Positions 1 through 5,514 are shown, counted from the first letter of the stretch. The stretch is DNA of 6,508 bases from Burkholderiales bacterium (GCA_020348765.1 CP070753.1:1816855-1823362); one strand, 5' to 3'. Program-made: numbers and translations. Notes: generated by a model not told the origin, from the sequence alone.

Positions 1-413
1 CGCTCGCCCTCGCGCCCGTAGGCGGAAAGGAAGGAGCAGACGATCTTCGGGTTGACAGGGCCCAGCGCTTCGTAGGTCAGGCCGAGCTTCGCCGGCACGT
101 CGCCGCGCAGATTGCAGGTGACCGCATCGGCGGTCTTCACCAGGGAATGAAAGATCTCTTTTCCCTCGTCGCGGGAGAGGTCGAGCGTCAGGCTCCGCTT
201 GTTGCGGTTGATGCTCTGGTAGAACAGGCTCGCGCTCGTGCTCTTGCCGTCGCCGATGAAGAAGGGGCCGACAGTCCGGGCCATGTCGCCGCCGTCGTTC
301 GGATTCTCGATCTTGATAACCTCAGCACCGATGTCGGCGAGATACTGCGTGCCCCAGGGACCGGCGCCGTATTGCTCGACGGAGAGGACGCGCAAACCTT
401 CCAGTGGTAACAT
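1..413 (-). CDS. CaiB/BaiF family class III CoA-transferase, N-terminal part (3' end outside window)
   Basis: Class III CoA-transferases move CoA from a donor such as succinyl-CoA to a free carboxylic acid in the cytoplasm. The ATG lies at 413-411 and 137 complete codons are visible before the window edge. The translation begins MLPLEGLRVLSVEQYGAGPW and continues with QYLADIGAEVIKIENP (residues 23-38), the usual N-terminal signature of the family. NRNKRSLTLDL (69-79), NLRGDVPAKLGL (101-112) and NPKIVCSFLSAYG (121-133) follow, all at family-typical spacing. Full-length members are about 400 residues, so roughly two thirds is missing, including the region that should carry the catalytic aspartate. 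The gene starts 16 bases after the acyl-CoA dehydrogenase stop, with a weak GGAAG just upstream of the ATG, so it is the fourth gene of the minus-strand operon. It probably activates the acid handled by the neighbouring enzymes. Family is secure; the substrate (itaconate, mesaconate, methylsuccinate, citramalate and others are possible) is not determined. Confidence 0.93.
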   Translation of the reverse strand, partial: MLPLEGLRVLSVEQYGAGPWGTQYLADIGAEVIKIENPNDGGDMARTVGPFFIGDGKSTSASLFYQSINRNKRSLTLDLSRDEGKEIFHSLVKTADAVTCNLRGDVPAKLGLTYEALGPVNPKIVCSFLSAYGREGE

Positions 414-429
414 CGCTTCCGGTTCCGCG

Positions 430-1599
430 TCAGATCGGGTTTCGCTTGATCAGTTGCCGCGCGATGATGATGCGCTGCAGCTCGTTGGTGCCCTCTCCTA
501 TGCACATCAGCGGCGCGTCGCTGTAGTACCGCTCGACGTGATACTCCTTCGAGTAGCCGTAGCCGCCGTGGATGCGCATCGACTCGAGCGCGTTCTCGAC
601 CGCGGCCTCCGAAGCGAAGTACTTGGCCATGCCGGCCTCCATGTCGCAGCGCTCGCCCTTGTCATAGGCGCGCGCGGCGTCATAGGTCAGCAGGCGCGCG
701 GCCTGCAGCCGGGTCGCCATCTCTCCCAGCTTGAGCTGGATCGCCTGGTGCTCGCAGATCGGCTTGCCGAAGGTCTTGCGGATCTGCGAATAGCTGACCG
801 CATCGTTCAGCGCCGCGCTGGCCAGCCCGCAGCCGCGCGCGGCGACATTGATGCGGCCCAGCTCCAGACCGCCCAGCGCGGTCTGCAGCCCCCGGCCCTC
901 GACGCCGCCGATCAGCTTGTCGGCGCCGATCCGGTAGTCCTGGAAGATCAGCTCGGCACTGTCGATGCCCTTGTAGCCGAGCTTCTCGAGCTTCTTCGAC
1001 ACCGTGAAACCCGGCCCCTTCTCGGCCACGAAGCAGGACATGCCCTTGTGCGGCGGCGTTGCGCTCGGGTCGGTCTTGACCAGCAGCGCGAAGCAGCTGC
1101 CGTGGATGCCGTTCGAGATCCAGGTCTTGGTGCCGTTGATCACGTAGTGGTCGCCGTCTCGCACGGCGCGCAACTTGATGCCCTGCAGGTCGGTGCCGGC
1201 GTCCGGCTCGGTCAGCGCCAGCCCGCCCCGGATCTCGCCGGTGGCGAAGCGCGGCAGATAGAGGGCCTTCTGCGCCTCGGTGCCGTCGCGCTCGACGCAC
1301 GCGGCCATGATCAGGTGGCTGTTGAAGATGCCACTGAGCGACATCCAGGTCTCGGCGATCTTCTCGACGATCTTCGCGTAGGTGCCGGCGGGCAGGCCCA
1401 GTCCGCCGTAGTCGGTCGAGATCGTGGCGCCGAACAGCCCGAGCTCCTTCATCTGCTCGACCATCTCGACCGGGTATTCGTCTGCGTGCTCCAGGCGCAT
1501 CACGTGCGGGCGCACGTCGCGCTCGAGCCACTTCTCGATCGCGTCGAGAATCTCGCCTTCCTGTTCGAAGGCTTCCGCGGCAAGCGTCCTGTCGGTCAT
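430..1599 (-). CDS. acyl-CoA dehydrogenase family flavoprotein
   Basis: FAD enzyme that introduces an alpha,beta double bond into an acyl-CoA and passes electrons to electron-transfer flavoprotein. The chosen ATG (1599-1597) gives 389 residues, normal for the family and starting MTDRTLAAEAFEQEGE. The frame is open 70 codons further upstream, but that part is Arg/Pro/Ala-rich, resembles no dehydrogenase and overlaps the end of the MaoC gene. Visible motifs are LALTEPDAGTD (127-137, first signature), NGTKTWISNG (155-164, FAD/substrate region), RKTFGKPI (274-281) and MRIHGGYGYSKEY (341-353). IGEGTNELQRIII (367-379) follows, where E369 sits at the position of the catalytic base in medium-chain-type enzymes. 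All key features are intact. Its place between a hydratase and a CoA-transferase suggests it oxidises the CoA ester made by the transferase to the enoyl-CoA used by the hydratase. It is much shorter than methylsuccinyl-CoA dehydrogenases, which as I recall carry an N-terminal extension, so a glutaryl- or short-chain-like role is equally possible. Substrate unknown. Confidence 0.95.
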   Translation of the reverse strand: MTDRTLAAEAFEQEGEILDAIEKWLERDVRPHVMRLEHADEYPVEMVEQMKELGLFGATISTDYGGLGLPAGTYAKIVEKIAETWMSLSGIFNSHLIMAACVERDGTEAQKALYLPRFATGEIRGGLALTEPDAGTDLQGIKLRAVRDGDHYVINGTKTWISNGIHGSCFALLVKTDPSATPPHKGMSCFVAEKGPGFTVSKKLEKLGYKGIDSAELIFQDYRIGADKLIGGVEGRGLQTALGGLELGRINVAARGCGLASAALNDAVSYSQIRKTFGKPICEHQAIQLKLGEMATRLQAARLLTYDAARAYDKGERCDMEAGMAKYFASEAAVENALESMRIHGGYGYSKEYHVERYYSDAPLMCIGEGTNELQRIIIARQLIKRNPI

Positions 1600-1739
1600 G
1601 GCAATCGGTCCGTCGGGGTTGTGGGAATCCTGCGGGTGATGCGGCGGGCGCGCTGCGGCGGCGCGGCGTGGCGCCGGCGCGAAGCTCGCTGTGCGCGGGC
1701 AGCGCGCATCGGCCGCCGGCCCCGGGCGCTGGCGCCGGC
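1600..1739. other. GC-rich spacer between the hydratase and dehydrogenase genes
   Basis: This 140-base gap is longer than the other spacers in the minus-strand operon (16 and 78 bases). It is very GC-rich and codes for nothing recognisable. Two GCCGGC arms (1715-1720 and 1734-1739) could form a six-pair stem around a 13-base loop just after the hydratase stop codon. There is no T-run on either strand, so I do not call a terminator. Only a weak GGA precedes the dehydrogenase ATG. It may be a processing or partial attenuation site, or simply degenerate spacer. Confidence 0.4.
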
Positions 1740-2258
1740 TCAGTACTTCGCCTTCTCCTCGTTCTCGAAGCCGCGCTTGGCGACCAGGATCGTGCGGTCG
1801 AACACGCACACCAGCGTGCCTTCCTGGTTGAAGCCCCGGGTCTGCACCGTGACCACGCCGGCATGCGGGCGGGACTTGCTCTCACGCTTGTCGAGCACCT
1901 CGGACTCGGCCGACAGGGTGTCGCCGGCGAACAGCGGGTGCGTGAGCCGGATCTCGCGCCAGCCGAGGTTGGCGATCGCCTTCTGGCTGACGTCGGTGAC
2001 GCTCATGCCGACCATCAGCGCGACCGTCAGCGGCGAGCAGACGATGCAGCGCCCGAATTCGCTGTGCTTCGCGTATTCGGCATCGAAGTGCATCGGGTGC
2101 GTGTTCATCGTCAGCAGCGTGAACCAGGTGTTGTCCGTCTCGCTGATCGTGCGAGCCGGACGGTGCTCGTACACGTCCCCGACCTCGAAATCCTCGAAAT
2201 AGCGTCCGAAGGTCTCCCGATAGCGGTTCTCCCCGACCTTCTTCGCGGTGACGACCAT
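1740..2258 (-). CDS. MaoC family enoyl-CoA hydratase/dehydratase
   Basis: Hot-dog-fold hydratase of 172 residues, predicted to add water to an enoyl-CoA or remove it from a 3-hydroxyacyl-CoA. The start ATG (2258-2256) has a good GGAG seven bases upstream. The N-terminus carries FGRYFEDFEVGDVYEHRPAR (17-36), typical of the branch that includes mesaconyl-CoA and itaconyl-CoA hydratases. The active-site segment is LTMNTHPMHFDAEYA (49-63), followed by CIVCSPLTVALMVGM (71-85) and LTHPLFAGDTL (105-115), all family hallmarks. In classic R-specific hydratases the motif reads G-D-x-N-P-x-H. Here H57 is kept but the aspartate position is N52 and the asparagine position is H54, which may be normal for this branch. 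The gene lies between the lyase and the dehydrogenase, consistent with hydrating an enoyl-CoA to the beta-hydroxyacyl-CoA that a CitE-type lyase would split. Family is confident, the exact substrate is inferred. Confidence 0.93.
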   Translation of the reverse strand: MVVTAKKVGENRYRETFGRYFEDFEVGDVYEHRPARTISETDNTWFTLLTMNTHPMHFDAEYAKHSEFGRCIVCSPLTVALMVGMSVTDVSQKAIANLGWREIRLTHPLFAGDTLSAESEVLDKRESKSRPHAGVVTVQTRGFNQEGTLVCVFDRTILVAKRGFENEEKAKY

Positions 2259-2265
2259 TGCGATG

Positions 2266-2269
2266 CTCC
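2266..2269 (-). promoter_or_regulatory. ribosome binding site of the MaoC gene
   Basis: CTCC on the plus strand reads GGAG on the coding strand, seven bases before the ATG at 2258. It supports this start. The 78-base gap to the upstream lyase stop (2259-2336) holds nothing else I recognise. Confidence 0.6.
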
Positions 2270-2336
2270 GTCGATGTTGATTGACCTCGATGCCCTGACC
2301 GGCGCGTTGCGCTGCCGTGCCGGCGACGGCTGCCCG

Positions 2337-3182
2337 TCAGCGTGCGGACACGCGCTCGTGCAGCGCCAGCACCCGCTGCATGCGCTTGACCACCGGCTCT
2401 TCGACCAGCTTGCCCTGCCAGGTCGTCGCGCCGCCCGACGATGCCTCGAATGCCGCGACGATGCCGCGCGCCAGCGCCACCTCCTGGTCCGACGGCGAGA
2501 ACGCGGCATTGATCGAGGCGACATTGGTCGGGTGGATCGCGGTCTTGCCGGTGAACCCGATCCGGCGCCCGAGCGCGCACTGTCGCTCGACCTCGGCGAT
2601 GTCGCGGAACTCGACGCAGGGTGCATCGAGCAGGCCGACGCCGGCCGCGTGCGCGGCGCACGCGAGTCGACCGCGCGCCCAGGCGAGCCCCTCGTCGCCG
2701 AGCGCGATGCCCATCTCGGCGCAGAAGTCGACCGCGCCGAACACGATCAGGGCCAGCCGCGGCGTGGACGCGGCGATGCGCTCGGCTTCGTGCACACCGC
2801 GCGGGCTCTCGATGAATGCGCACAGCTGCACGGCCGGCGCGCCCTGCAGAAGCGCGTCCGCCCAGCGGACTTCGTCGGCGCTCTCGATCTAGGGAAGGCA
2901 GACGATGCCGCCGGCCACAGCGGTTTCCTGCAGCGCGAGCATGTCACGCAGTCCGGCGCTGGTACTAAGCGAGTTGATGCGCAGTGCGCGTTCGATGAGC
3001 GGCTCGGCGCCGAGCAGGAACTCGATGCCGTGGCCGCGCGCGCCGTCCTTGTCGGCGGCGCCGACCGCGTCCTCGAGATCGGCGCAGACGATGTCCGCGT
3101 CTGCCCTGAGCGCCTTGGCGAGCAGTTCCGGCCTGGATGCCGGTGCGAACAGCAGACTGCGACGGGGTGGAATGGCTGGCAC
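2337..3182 (-). pseudogene. CitE/HpcH-HpaI family beta-hydroxyacyl-CoA lyase interrupted by an in-frame amber codon
   Basis: Members are Mg-dependent lyases that cleave citryl-, malyl- or citramalyl-CoA-type esters. The reading frame runs from a GTG at 3182-3180 to a TGA at 2339-2337, 281 positions in all, a normal family length. It is broken only by TAG at 2891-2889 (codon 98). Both sides are plainly one protein in one frame. RRSLLFAPASRPE (7-19), ADLEDAV (34-40) and RINSLST (68-74) come before the stop. IESADEVRWADALL (99-112), FIESPRGV (123-130), FGAVDFCAEMG (148-158) and a GKTAIHPTNV segment come after. Residues expected to bind metal or substrate (R68, E125, D152) are intact. The stop falls where relatives usually read LPK(V/I)E, so a lysine AAG changed to TAG by one base is the simplest explanation. 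The frame is open upstream to an ATG at 3287, but that codon lies upstream of the predicted transcript start; GTG 3182 is therefore chosen, with only a weak ribosome binding site. It may be a recent pseudogene, a readthrough gene or a sequence error. Confidence 0.85.
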
Positions 3183-3261
3183 GACGAGTGACTCGAGCGA
3201 CGGCGTTCGAACGGTCGAGCAACGCCGCCCGAAAAATGGCAGGGGGCTTGCGCGAACCCTA

Positions 3262-3275
3262 TTTGTCCGGACAAA
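3262..3275. promoter_or_regulatory. operator palindrome, copy 1 (TTTGTCCGGACAAA)
   Basis: Perfect 14-base inverted repeat with the core GTCCGGAC. As I recall, the binding site described for the HutC branch of GntR regulators is built on GT-(A/C)-T-A-(G/T)-A-C. The core here agrees at six of eight positions, differing only in the central TA, which is CG. It touches the -10 and covers the predicted start site of the minus-strand operon, a position suited to repression. The same 12-base core recurs at 4210-4221. The likely ligand is the GntR protein coded between the two copies (inference). Confidence 0.8.
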
Positions 3276-3303
3276 ATTTAGTTGCAAAGCGAAAGGCTGT
3301 CAA
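3275..3303 (-). promoter_or_regulatory. sigma-70-type promoter of the catabolic operon
   Basis: Read on the minus strand, TTGACA (3303-3298) is a perfect -35, followed by exactly 17 bases and TAAATT (3280-3275) as a four-of-six -10. Transcription would begin near 3268, in the middle of the palindrome at 3262-3275. This places the lyase start codon about 85 bases downstream and excludes the ATG at 3287 as a translation start for this transcript. Confidence 0.65.
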
Positions 3304-3307
3304 TTGT

Positions 3308-3312
3308 GGAGG
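3308..3312 (+). promoter_or_regulatory. ribosome binding site of the GntR gene
   Basis: GGAGG, six bases before TTG at 3319. It is the only strong site near the beginning of the conserved protein and decides in favour of the TTG start. Confidence 0.7.
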
Positions 3313-3318
3313 CACGGC

Positions 3319-4203
3319 TTGAGCGCTTCGGTCGACAAGCACCGTGCGGGCGCGAAACGCAAGGCGCGCTCGGCAAGCCCGCGCACGGCAGGCCCGGGTG
3401 CGGCAAGCCCGCGTGCGGCAGGCCCGCGTGCGGCAGGCCCTCGCGCGCCCGCCGCGCGCGTGCCCGAGCCGGTGCCGCGCTATCTGGCCGTGGCCAACGA
3501 GCTGATCCAGGCCATCGGCAACGGACGCTTTCCGGTCGGCTCGGTGCTGCCGACCGAGCACGAGCTCTGCGAGCGCTATGACATCAGCCGATTCACGGCG
3601 CGCGAGGCCCTGCGGCAGCTGACCGAGGCGGGCCTGGTCAGGCGCAGGCCGCGCGCCGGCACGCAGGTCATCGCGCGCGAGCCGCCCCGGCCCTACGTGC
3701 AGAGCGTCGAGTCGATCGACGATCTGCTGCAGTACTCGGCCGATACCGAACTGCGCATGGTCCATGTCGGCCGCATCGAGACCCGGACCGCCAATTCGGC
3801 GCCACTGCCGGCGCCACTGCCGGTGCCGCCCGGCGAGCCCTGGCTGTACGGCGTCGGGGTCCGGCATCGCAAGGGCAGCGAAGCGCCGGTGTGCGTCACG
3901 CGCGTGTACCTGAACCCGATGTTCACCGGCATCACGCGCCGCATCGGCGCCCGCACCGGTCCGATCTACAAGCTGATCGAAAGGCACTTCGGCGTCCGAG
4001 TGGCGCGAATCGAGCAGCGCATCGAGGCCGCGTCGCTGTCGGCCGAGGACGCGCGCTACCTGAAGGCGAAGGCCGGCTCGCCCGCGCTGCGCATGCTGCG
4101 TCACTACTACGACGGCGGAGGCCGGCTGCTCGAGGTGTCCGACAGCCTGCACCCGGCCGCGCGCTTCAGCTACGCGATGACGATCCGGCGCGCCGAGCGC
4201 TGA
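3319..4203 (+). CDS. GntR family transcriptional regulator, HutC/UTRA type
   Basis: Cytoplasmic DNA-binding regulator of 294 residues. The winged helix-turn-helix covers about residues 53-118 and includes FPVGSVLPTEHELCERYDIS (71-90), FTAREALRQLTEAGLVRRR (92-110) and RAGTQV. The remainder to about 290 is a UTRA-like effector domain, with PPGEPWLYGVGVRHRKG, a LIERHFGV segment and a C-terminal F-S-Y-A-M-T-I-R. The TTG start is chosen because GGAGG lies six bases upstream. The frame is open further left, but that part overlaps the lyase promoter and looks non-coding. Residues 7-52 form an unusual basic, Ala/Pro/Gly-rich N-terminal extension with five pentapeptide repeats; most relatives begin close to the DNA-binding domain. 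The gene sits between a catabolic operon and a transporter operon with an identical palindrome on each side. It therefore probably regulates both, and itself, in response to the transported acid or a CoA derivative (inference). An in-gene 12-base tandem duplication at 3799-3822 codes for APLP twice in the linker. Confidence 0.93.
   Translation: MSASVDKHRAGAKRKARSASPRTAGPGAASPRAAGPRAAGPRAPAARVPEPVPRYLAVANELIQAIGNGRFPVGSVLPTEHELCERYDISRFTAREALRQLTEAGLVRRRPRAGTQVIAREPPRPYVQSVESIDDLLQYSADTELRMVHVGRIETRTANSAPLPAPLPVPPGEPWLYGVGVRHRKGSEAPVCVTRVYLNPMFTGITRRIGARTGPIYKLIERHFGVRVARIEQRIEAASLSAEDARYLKAKAGSPALRMLRHYYDGGGRLLEVSDSLHPAARFSYAMTIRRAER
3372..3446 (+). repeat. five tandem 15-base repeats coding for an A-(S/G)-P-(R/G)-(T/A) pentapeptide
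   Basis: Units begin at 3372, 3387, 3402, 3417 and 3432. Each follows GGCARGCCCGSGYRC with one to three differences, the last unit being the most divergent. The period is a multiple of three, so copy changes would keep the GntR reading frame. The product is a flexible, basic tail in front of the DNA-binding domain. Confidence 0.85.
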
Positions 4204-4209
4204 GCACTT

Positions 4210-4221
4210 TTGTCCGGACAA
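4210..4221. promoter_or_regulatory. operator palindrome, copy 2 (TTGTCCGGACAA)
   Basis: Perfect 12-base inverted repeat, identical to the core of the copy at 3263-3274. It lies six bases after the GntR stop and directly abuts the predicted -35 (TTGACC) of the transporter operon. Binding here could repress by blocking polymerase or activate by contacting it. The position differs from copy 1, which overlaps a start site. Confidence 0.78.
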
Positions 4222-4251
4222 TTGACCGCCATGGATCCCCTCTGCTAGCCT
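4222..4251 (+). promoter_or_regulatory. probable promoter of the TRAP transporter operon
   Basis: TTGACC (4222-4227) matches the -35 consensus at five of six bases. TAGCCT (4246-4251) is a weak -10 with three of six matches at an 18-base spacing. The block ACAATTGACCGCC (4218-4230) matches the minus-strand block ACAATTGACAGCC (3307-3295) of the catabolic promoter at 12 of 13 bases, which strengthens the -35 call. The -10 remains uncertain. Confidence 0.45.
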
Positions 4252-4288
4252 AGCTTCCCGCCCTCAAACCCCGACCTGGAGGACTCCG

Positions 4289-5290
4289 ATGAAGGCTCCG
4301 ATGAAGGCGTTACCCCGTTTTGCAATCGGCCTCGTGGCGGCCTGCGCCGCGAGCGCGGCGATCGCGCAGACCAAGCTCGACATCTCGATCCCGTGGGGCC
4401 CGACCGAGTTCCACACGGTCAATGCGCAGAATTTCGCCAAGCGCGTGGCCGAGATCACCGGCGGCCAGGTGCAGATGACCGTGCATGCCGGCGGCGCGCT
4501 CGGAATCAAGGCGAACGAGTCGGTGCGCGCGATCGAGGACGGCACCGTGGCGATGGCCGAGTTCGCCGGCTTCCAGAACGTGGGCGAGATCCCGCTGCTG
4601 GGCATCGAGAGCCTGCCGTTCCTGGTCGACGACTATGACCAGCTGCGCGTGATGCACGGCTTCGTGCGGCCCCAGTGGGAGGCCGAGCTGGCCAAGCGCG
4701 GCAACAAGGTGCTGTACGTCGTGCCGTGGCCGAGCCAGAACTTCTTCCTGAAGAAGGAAGTCAAGTCGATGGACGATCTCAAGGGCGTGCGCATGCGCAC
4801 CTACGACCGCCTGACCGCCGAGATGGTCTCCAAGCTCGGAATGGTGCCGCAGCAGATGAACAACCCGGACATCGTCCCGGCGCTCGCCTCGGGTCGCCTG
4901 GACGCGGTGATGACCTCGGGCACGACCGCGGCGGCCCAGAAGTACTGGGAGTTCCTGAAGCACACGTACAACACCAATCACCTGTGGGCCTCGAACTTCA
5001 TGGTGATCGGCATGGGTCACTGGAACAAGATCAGCGCCGAGCACCGGGCGGCGATCGAGAAGCTGGCCAAGGAGATGGAGCCGGAGTTCTGGAAGGTCAG
5101 CATGGCCGAACACGAGCGGCGCATGCAGCAGCTGCGAGACAACGGCATGACCGTACAGGCGGCCCCGAAGGAAATGGTGTCGCGCATGCACGAAGTCACG
5201 CGACCGATGTGGGACGACTTCCCCAAGCGTGCCGGCCCGGAGGCGGCGAAGGTGCTGCAGGAATACACCGCCAAGACCGGCAAGAAGTGA
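4289..5290 (+). CDS. dctP: TRAP transporter substrate-binding protein, DctP family
   Basis: Periplasmic solute-binding protein that captures an organic acid and delivers it to the TRAP membrane subunits, with uptake driven by a sodium or proton gradient. It has 333 residues, the usual length. GGAGG lies six bases before the ATG at 4289. A second in-frame ATG four codons on is less well placed. Residues 1-26 form a signal peptide: KR-type charges, a hydrophobic core IGLVAACAASAA, then cleavage expected after AIA before QT. The mature part begins with TKLDISIPWGP. LKGVRMRT (164-171) carries R170 at the position of the family's conserved substrate-carboxylate arginine. NPDIVPALASGRLDAVMTSG (192-211) and the W-x-x-I-S-x-E-H-R segment near 245-253 are also typical. 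It is the first gene of the plus-strand transporter operon, preceded by the second operator. Ligand unknown; a carboxylate is expected from the family, and context points to the substrate of the divergent CoA pathway. Confidence 0.94.
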   Translation: MKAPMKALPRFAIGLVAACAASAAIAQTKLDISIPWGPTEFHTVNAQNFAKRVAEITGGQVQMTVHAGGALGIKANESVRAIEDGTVAMAEFAGFQNVGEIPLLGIESLPFLVDDYDQLRVMHGFVRPQWEAELAKRGNKVLYVVPWPSQNFFLKKEVKSMDDLKGVRMRTYDRLTAEMVSKLGMVPQQMNNPDIVPALASGRLDAVMTSGTTAAAQKYWEFLKHTYNTNHLWASNFMVIGMGHWNKISAEHRAAIEKLAKEMEPEFWKVSMAEHERRMQQLRDNGMTVQAAPKEMVSRMHEVTRPMWDDFPKRAGPEAAKVLQEYTAKTGKK

Positions 5291-5303
5291 CCGTTCGCGG
5301 CGA

Positions 5304-5328
5304 CGACGCCGGCCGGTAGCCGGCGTTG
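5304..5328 (+). other. intercistronic stem-loop 1
   Basis: CGCCGGC (5307-5313) and GCCGGCG (5319-5325) pair perfectly around the loop CGGTA. The stem is extended by an A-T, a G-T and a C-G pair outward to 5304/5328. It starts 14 bases after the dctP stop and has no T-run, so it is more likely an RNA-stability or processing structure than a terminator on its own. Confidence 0.55.
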
Positions 5329-5330
5329 AC

Positions 5331-5382
5331 GGCTTCGATGCCGGCCCGTTCGGGACCGGCATCGAAGCCTCGAATCTTTCTT
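5331..5382 (+). terminator. intercistronic hairpin with weak T-tract, likely attenuator after dctP
   Basis: GGCTTCGATGCCGG (5331-5344) pairs perfectly with CCGGCATCGAAGCC (5356-5369). Inside, CCC and GGG add three pairs around a GTTC loop with one bulged A. TCTTTCTT (5375-5382) follows five bases after the stem. The stem is very strong but the T-tract is interrupted and offset, so partial termination or 3'-end protection of the dctP message is more likely than complete stopping. Such a site would keep the binding protein more abundant than the membrane subunits, a common need in binding-protein-dependent transport. Confidence 0.6.
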
Positions 5383-5419
5383 GCGCCCAGTGGTTCGCCC
5401 CGTGCCGCTGTTGCCGGCT

Positions 5420-5441
5420 GCACCGGTGCGCGCACCGGTGC
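5420..5441. repeat. 22-base palindrome made of two GCACCGGTGC units
   Basis: GCACCGGTGC (5420-5429), GC, then GCACCGGTGC (5432-5441). Each unit is itself palindromic and the whole is palindromic. As RNA it could form a nine-pair stem with a CGCG loop. As DNA it offers two adjacent symmetric protein sites. It lies in the leader of dctQ, about 75 bases before the chosen start. Function unknown. Confidence 0.6.
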
Positions 5442-5514
5442 CTCCCGGCTGCCCGACGGGCGCCCTCAGCCGGACCGCATCACCGTGAGAGTCGCCATCA
5501 GCAGATTGTGCGGG

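Larger units (their letters stand above)
3183..3318. promoter_or_regulatory. divergent control region between the lyase operon and the GntR gene
   Basis: This non-coding stretch is visibly richer in A and T around 3255-3310 than the surrounding genes. It holds the minus-strand promoter, a perfect operator palindrome and the ribosome binding site of the regulator. For the regulator itself a weak plus-strand promoter can be proposed: TTGCGC at 3248-3253, 18 bases, then CAAAAT at 3272-3277. That would place the operator across its spacer and -10 and allow autoregulation. The minus-strand leader contains a ten-base palindrome, CGTTCGAACG (3204-3213), of unknown meaning. Confidence 0.7.

Noticed and set aside
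1715..1739. Terminator after the MaoC gene
   Set aside because: The GCCGGC arms form only a short stem with a 13-base loop and there is no T-run, and the downstream genes appear to belong to the same operon.
238..2202. Plus-strand open frame of 654 codons antisense to the CoA-transferase, dehydrogenase and MaoC genes
   Set aside because: The translation shows no family motifs, has a biased composition and lies opposite three well-supported genes. Long antisense frames are expected in GC-rich DNA.
2889..2891. TAG in the lyase as a pyrrolysine codon
   Set aside because: The position normally holds lysine, which makes the idea tempting. But no pyrrolysine genes are visible, the family has no known need for the residue, and a single nonsense change or sequence error is simpler.
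1668..3191. Plus-strand open frame of 507 codons opposite the MaoC and lyase genes
   Set aside because: Arg/Ala/Asp/Gly/Leu-rich with no recognisable domain. It mirrors the codon pattern of the opposite-strand genes and has no supporting start signal.
3204..3213. CGTTCGAACG palindrome in the lyase leader as a second operator
   Set aside because: Only ten bases, unlike the TTGTCCGGACAA core and not repeated elsewhere in the window; short palindromes of this type are common in GC-rich DNA.
3183..3287. Lyase translation starting at ATG 3287
   Set aside because: That ATG lies upstream of the predicted transcript start at about 3268 and would put the operator inside the coding region. The extra 35 residues do not resemble family members, which begin close to the RRSLLFAPAS motif.
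3259..4221. Minus-strand open frame of 320 codons opposite the GntR gene
   Set aside because: Low-complexity repeats such as ACRTR and no domain. It would begin and end within the two operators, while the plus strand holds a clear GntR protein.
4310..5362. Minus-strand open frame of 350 codons opposite dctP
   Set aside because: Histidine-, arginine- and leucine-rich with no motif. It starts inside the intercistronic hairpin and is opposite a complete binding protein gene.
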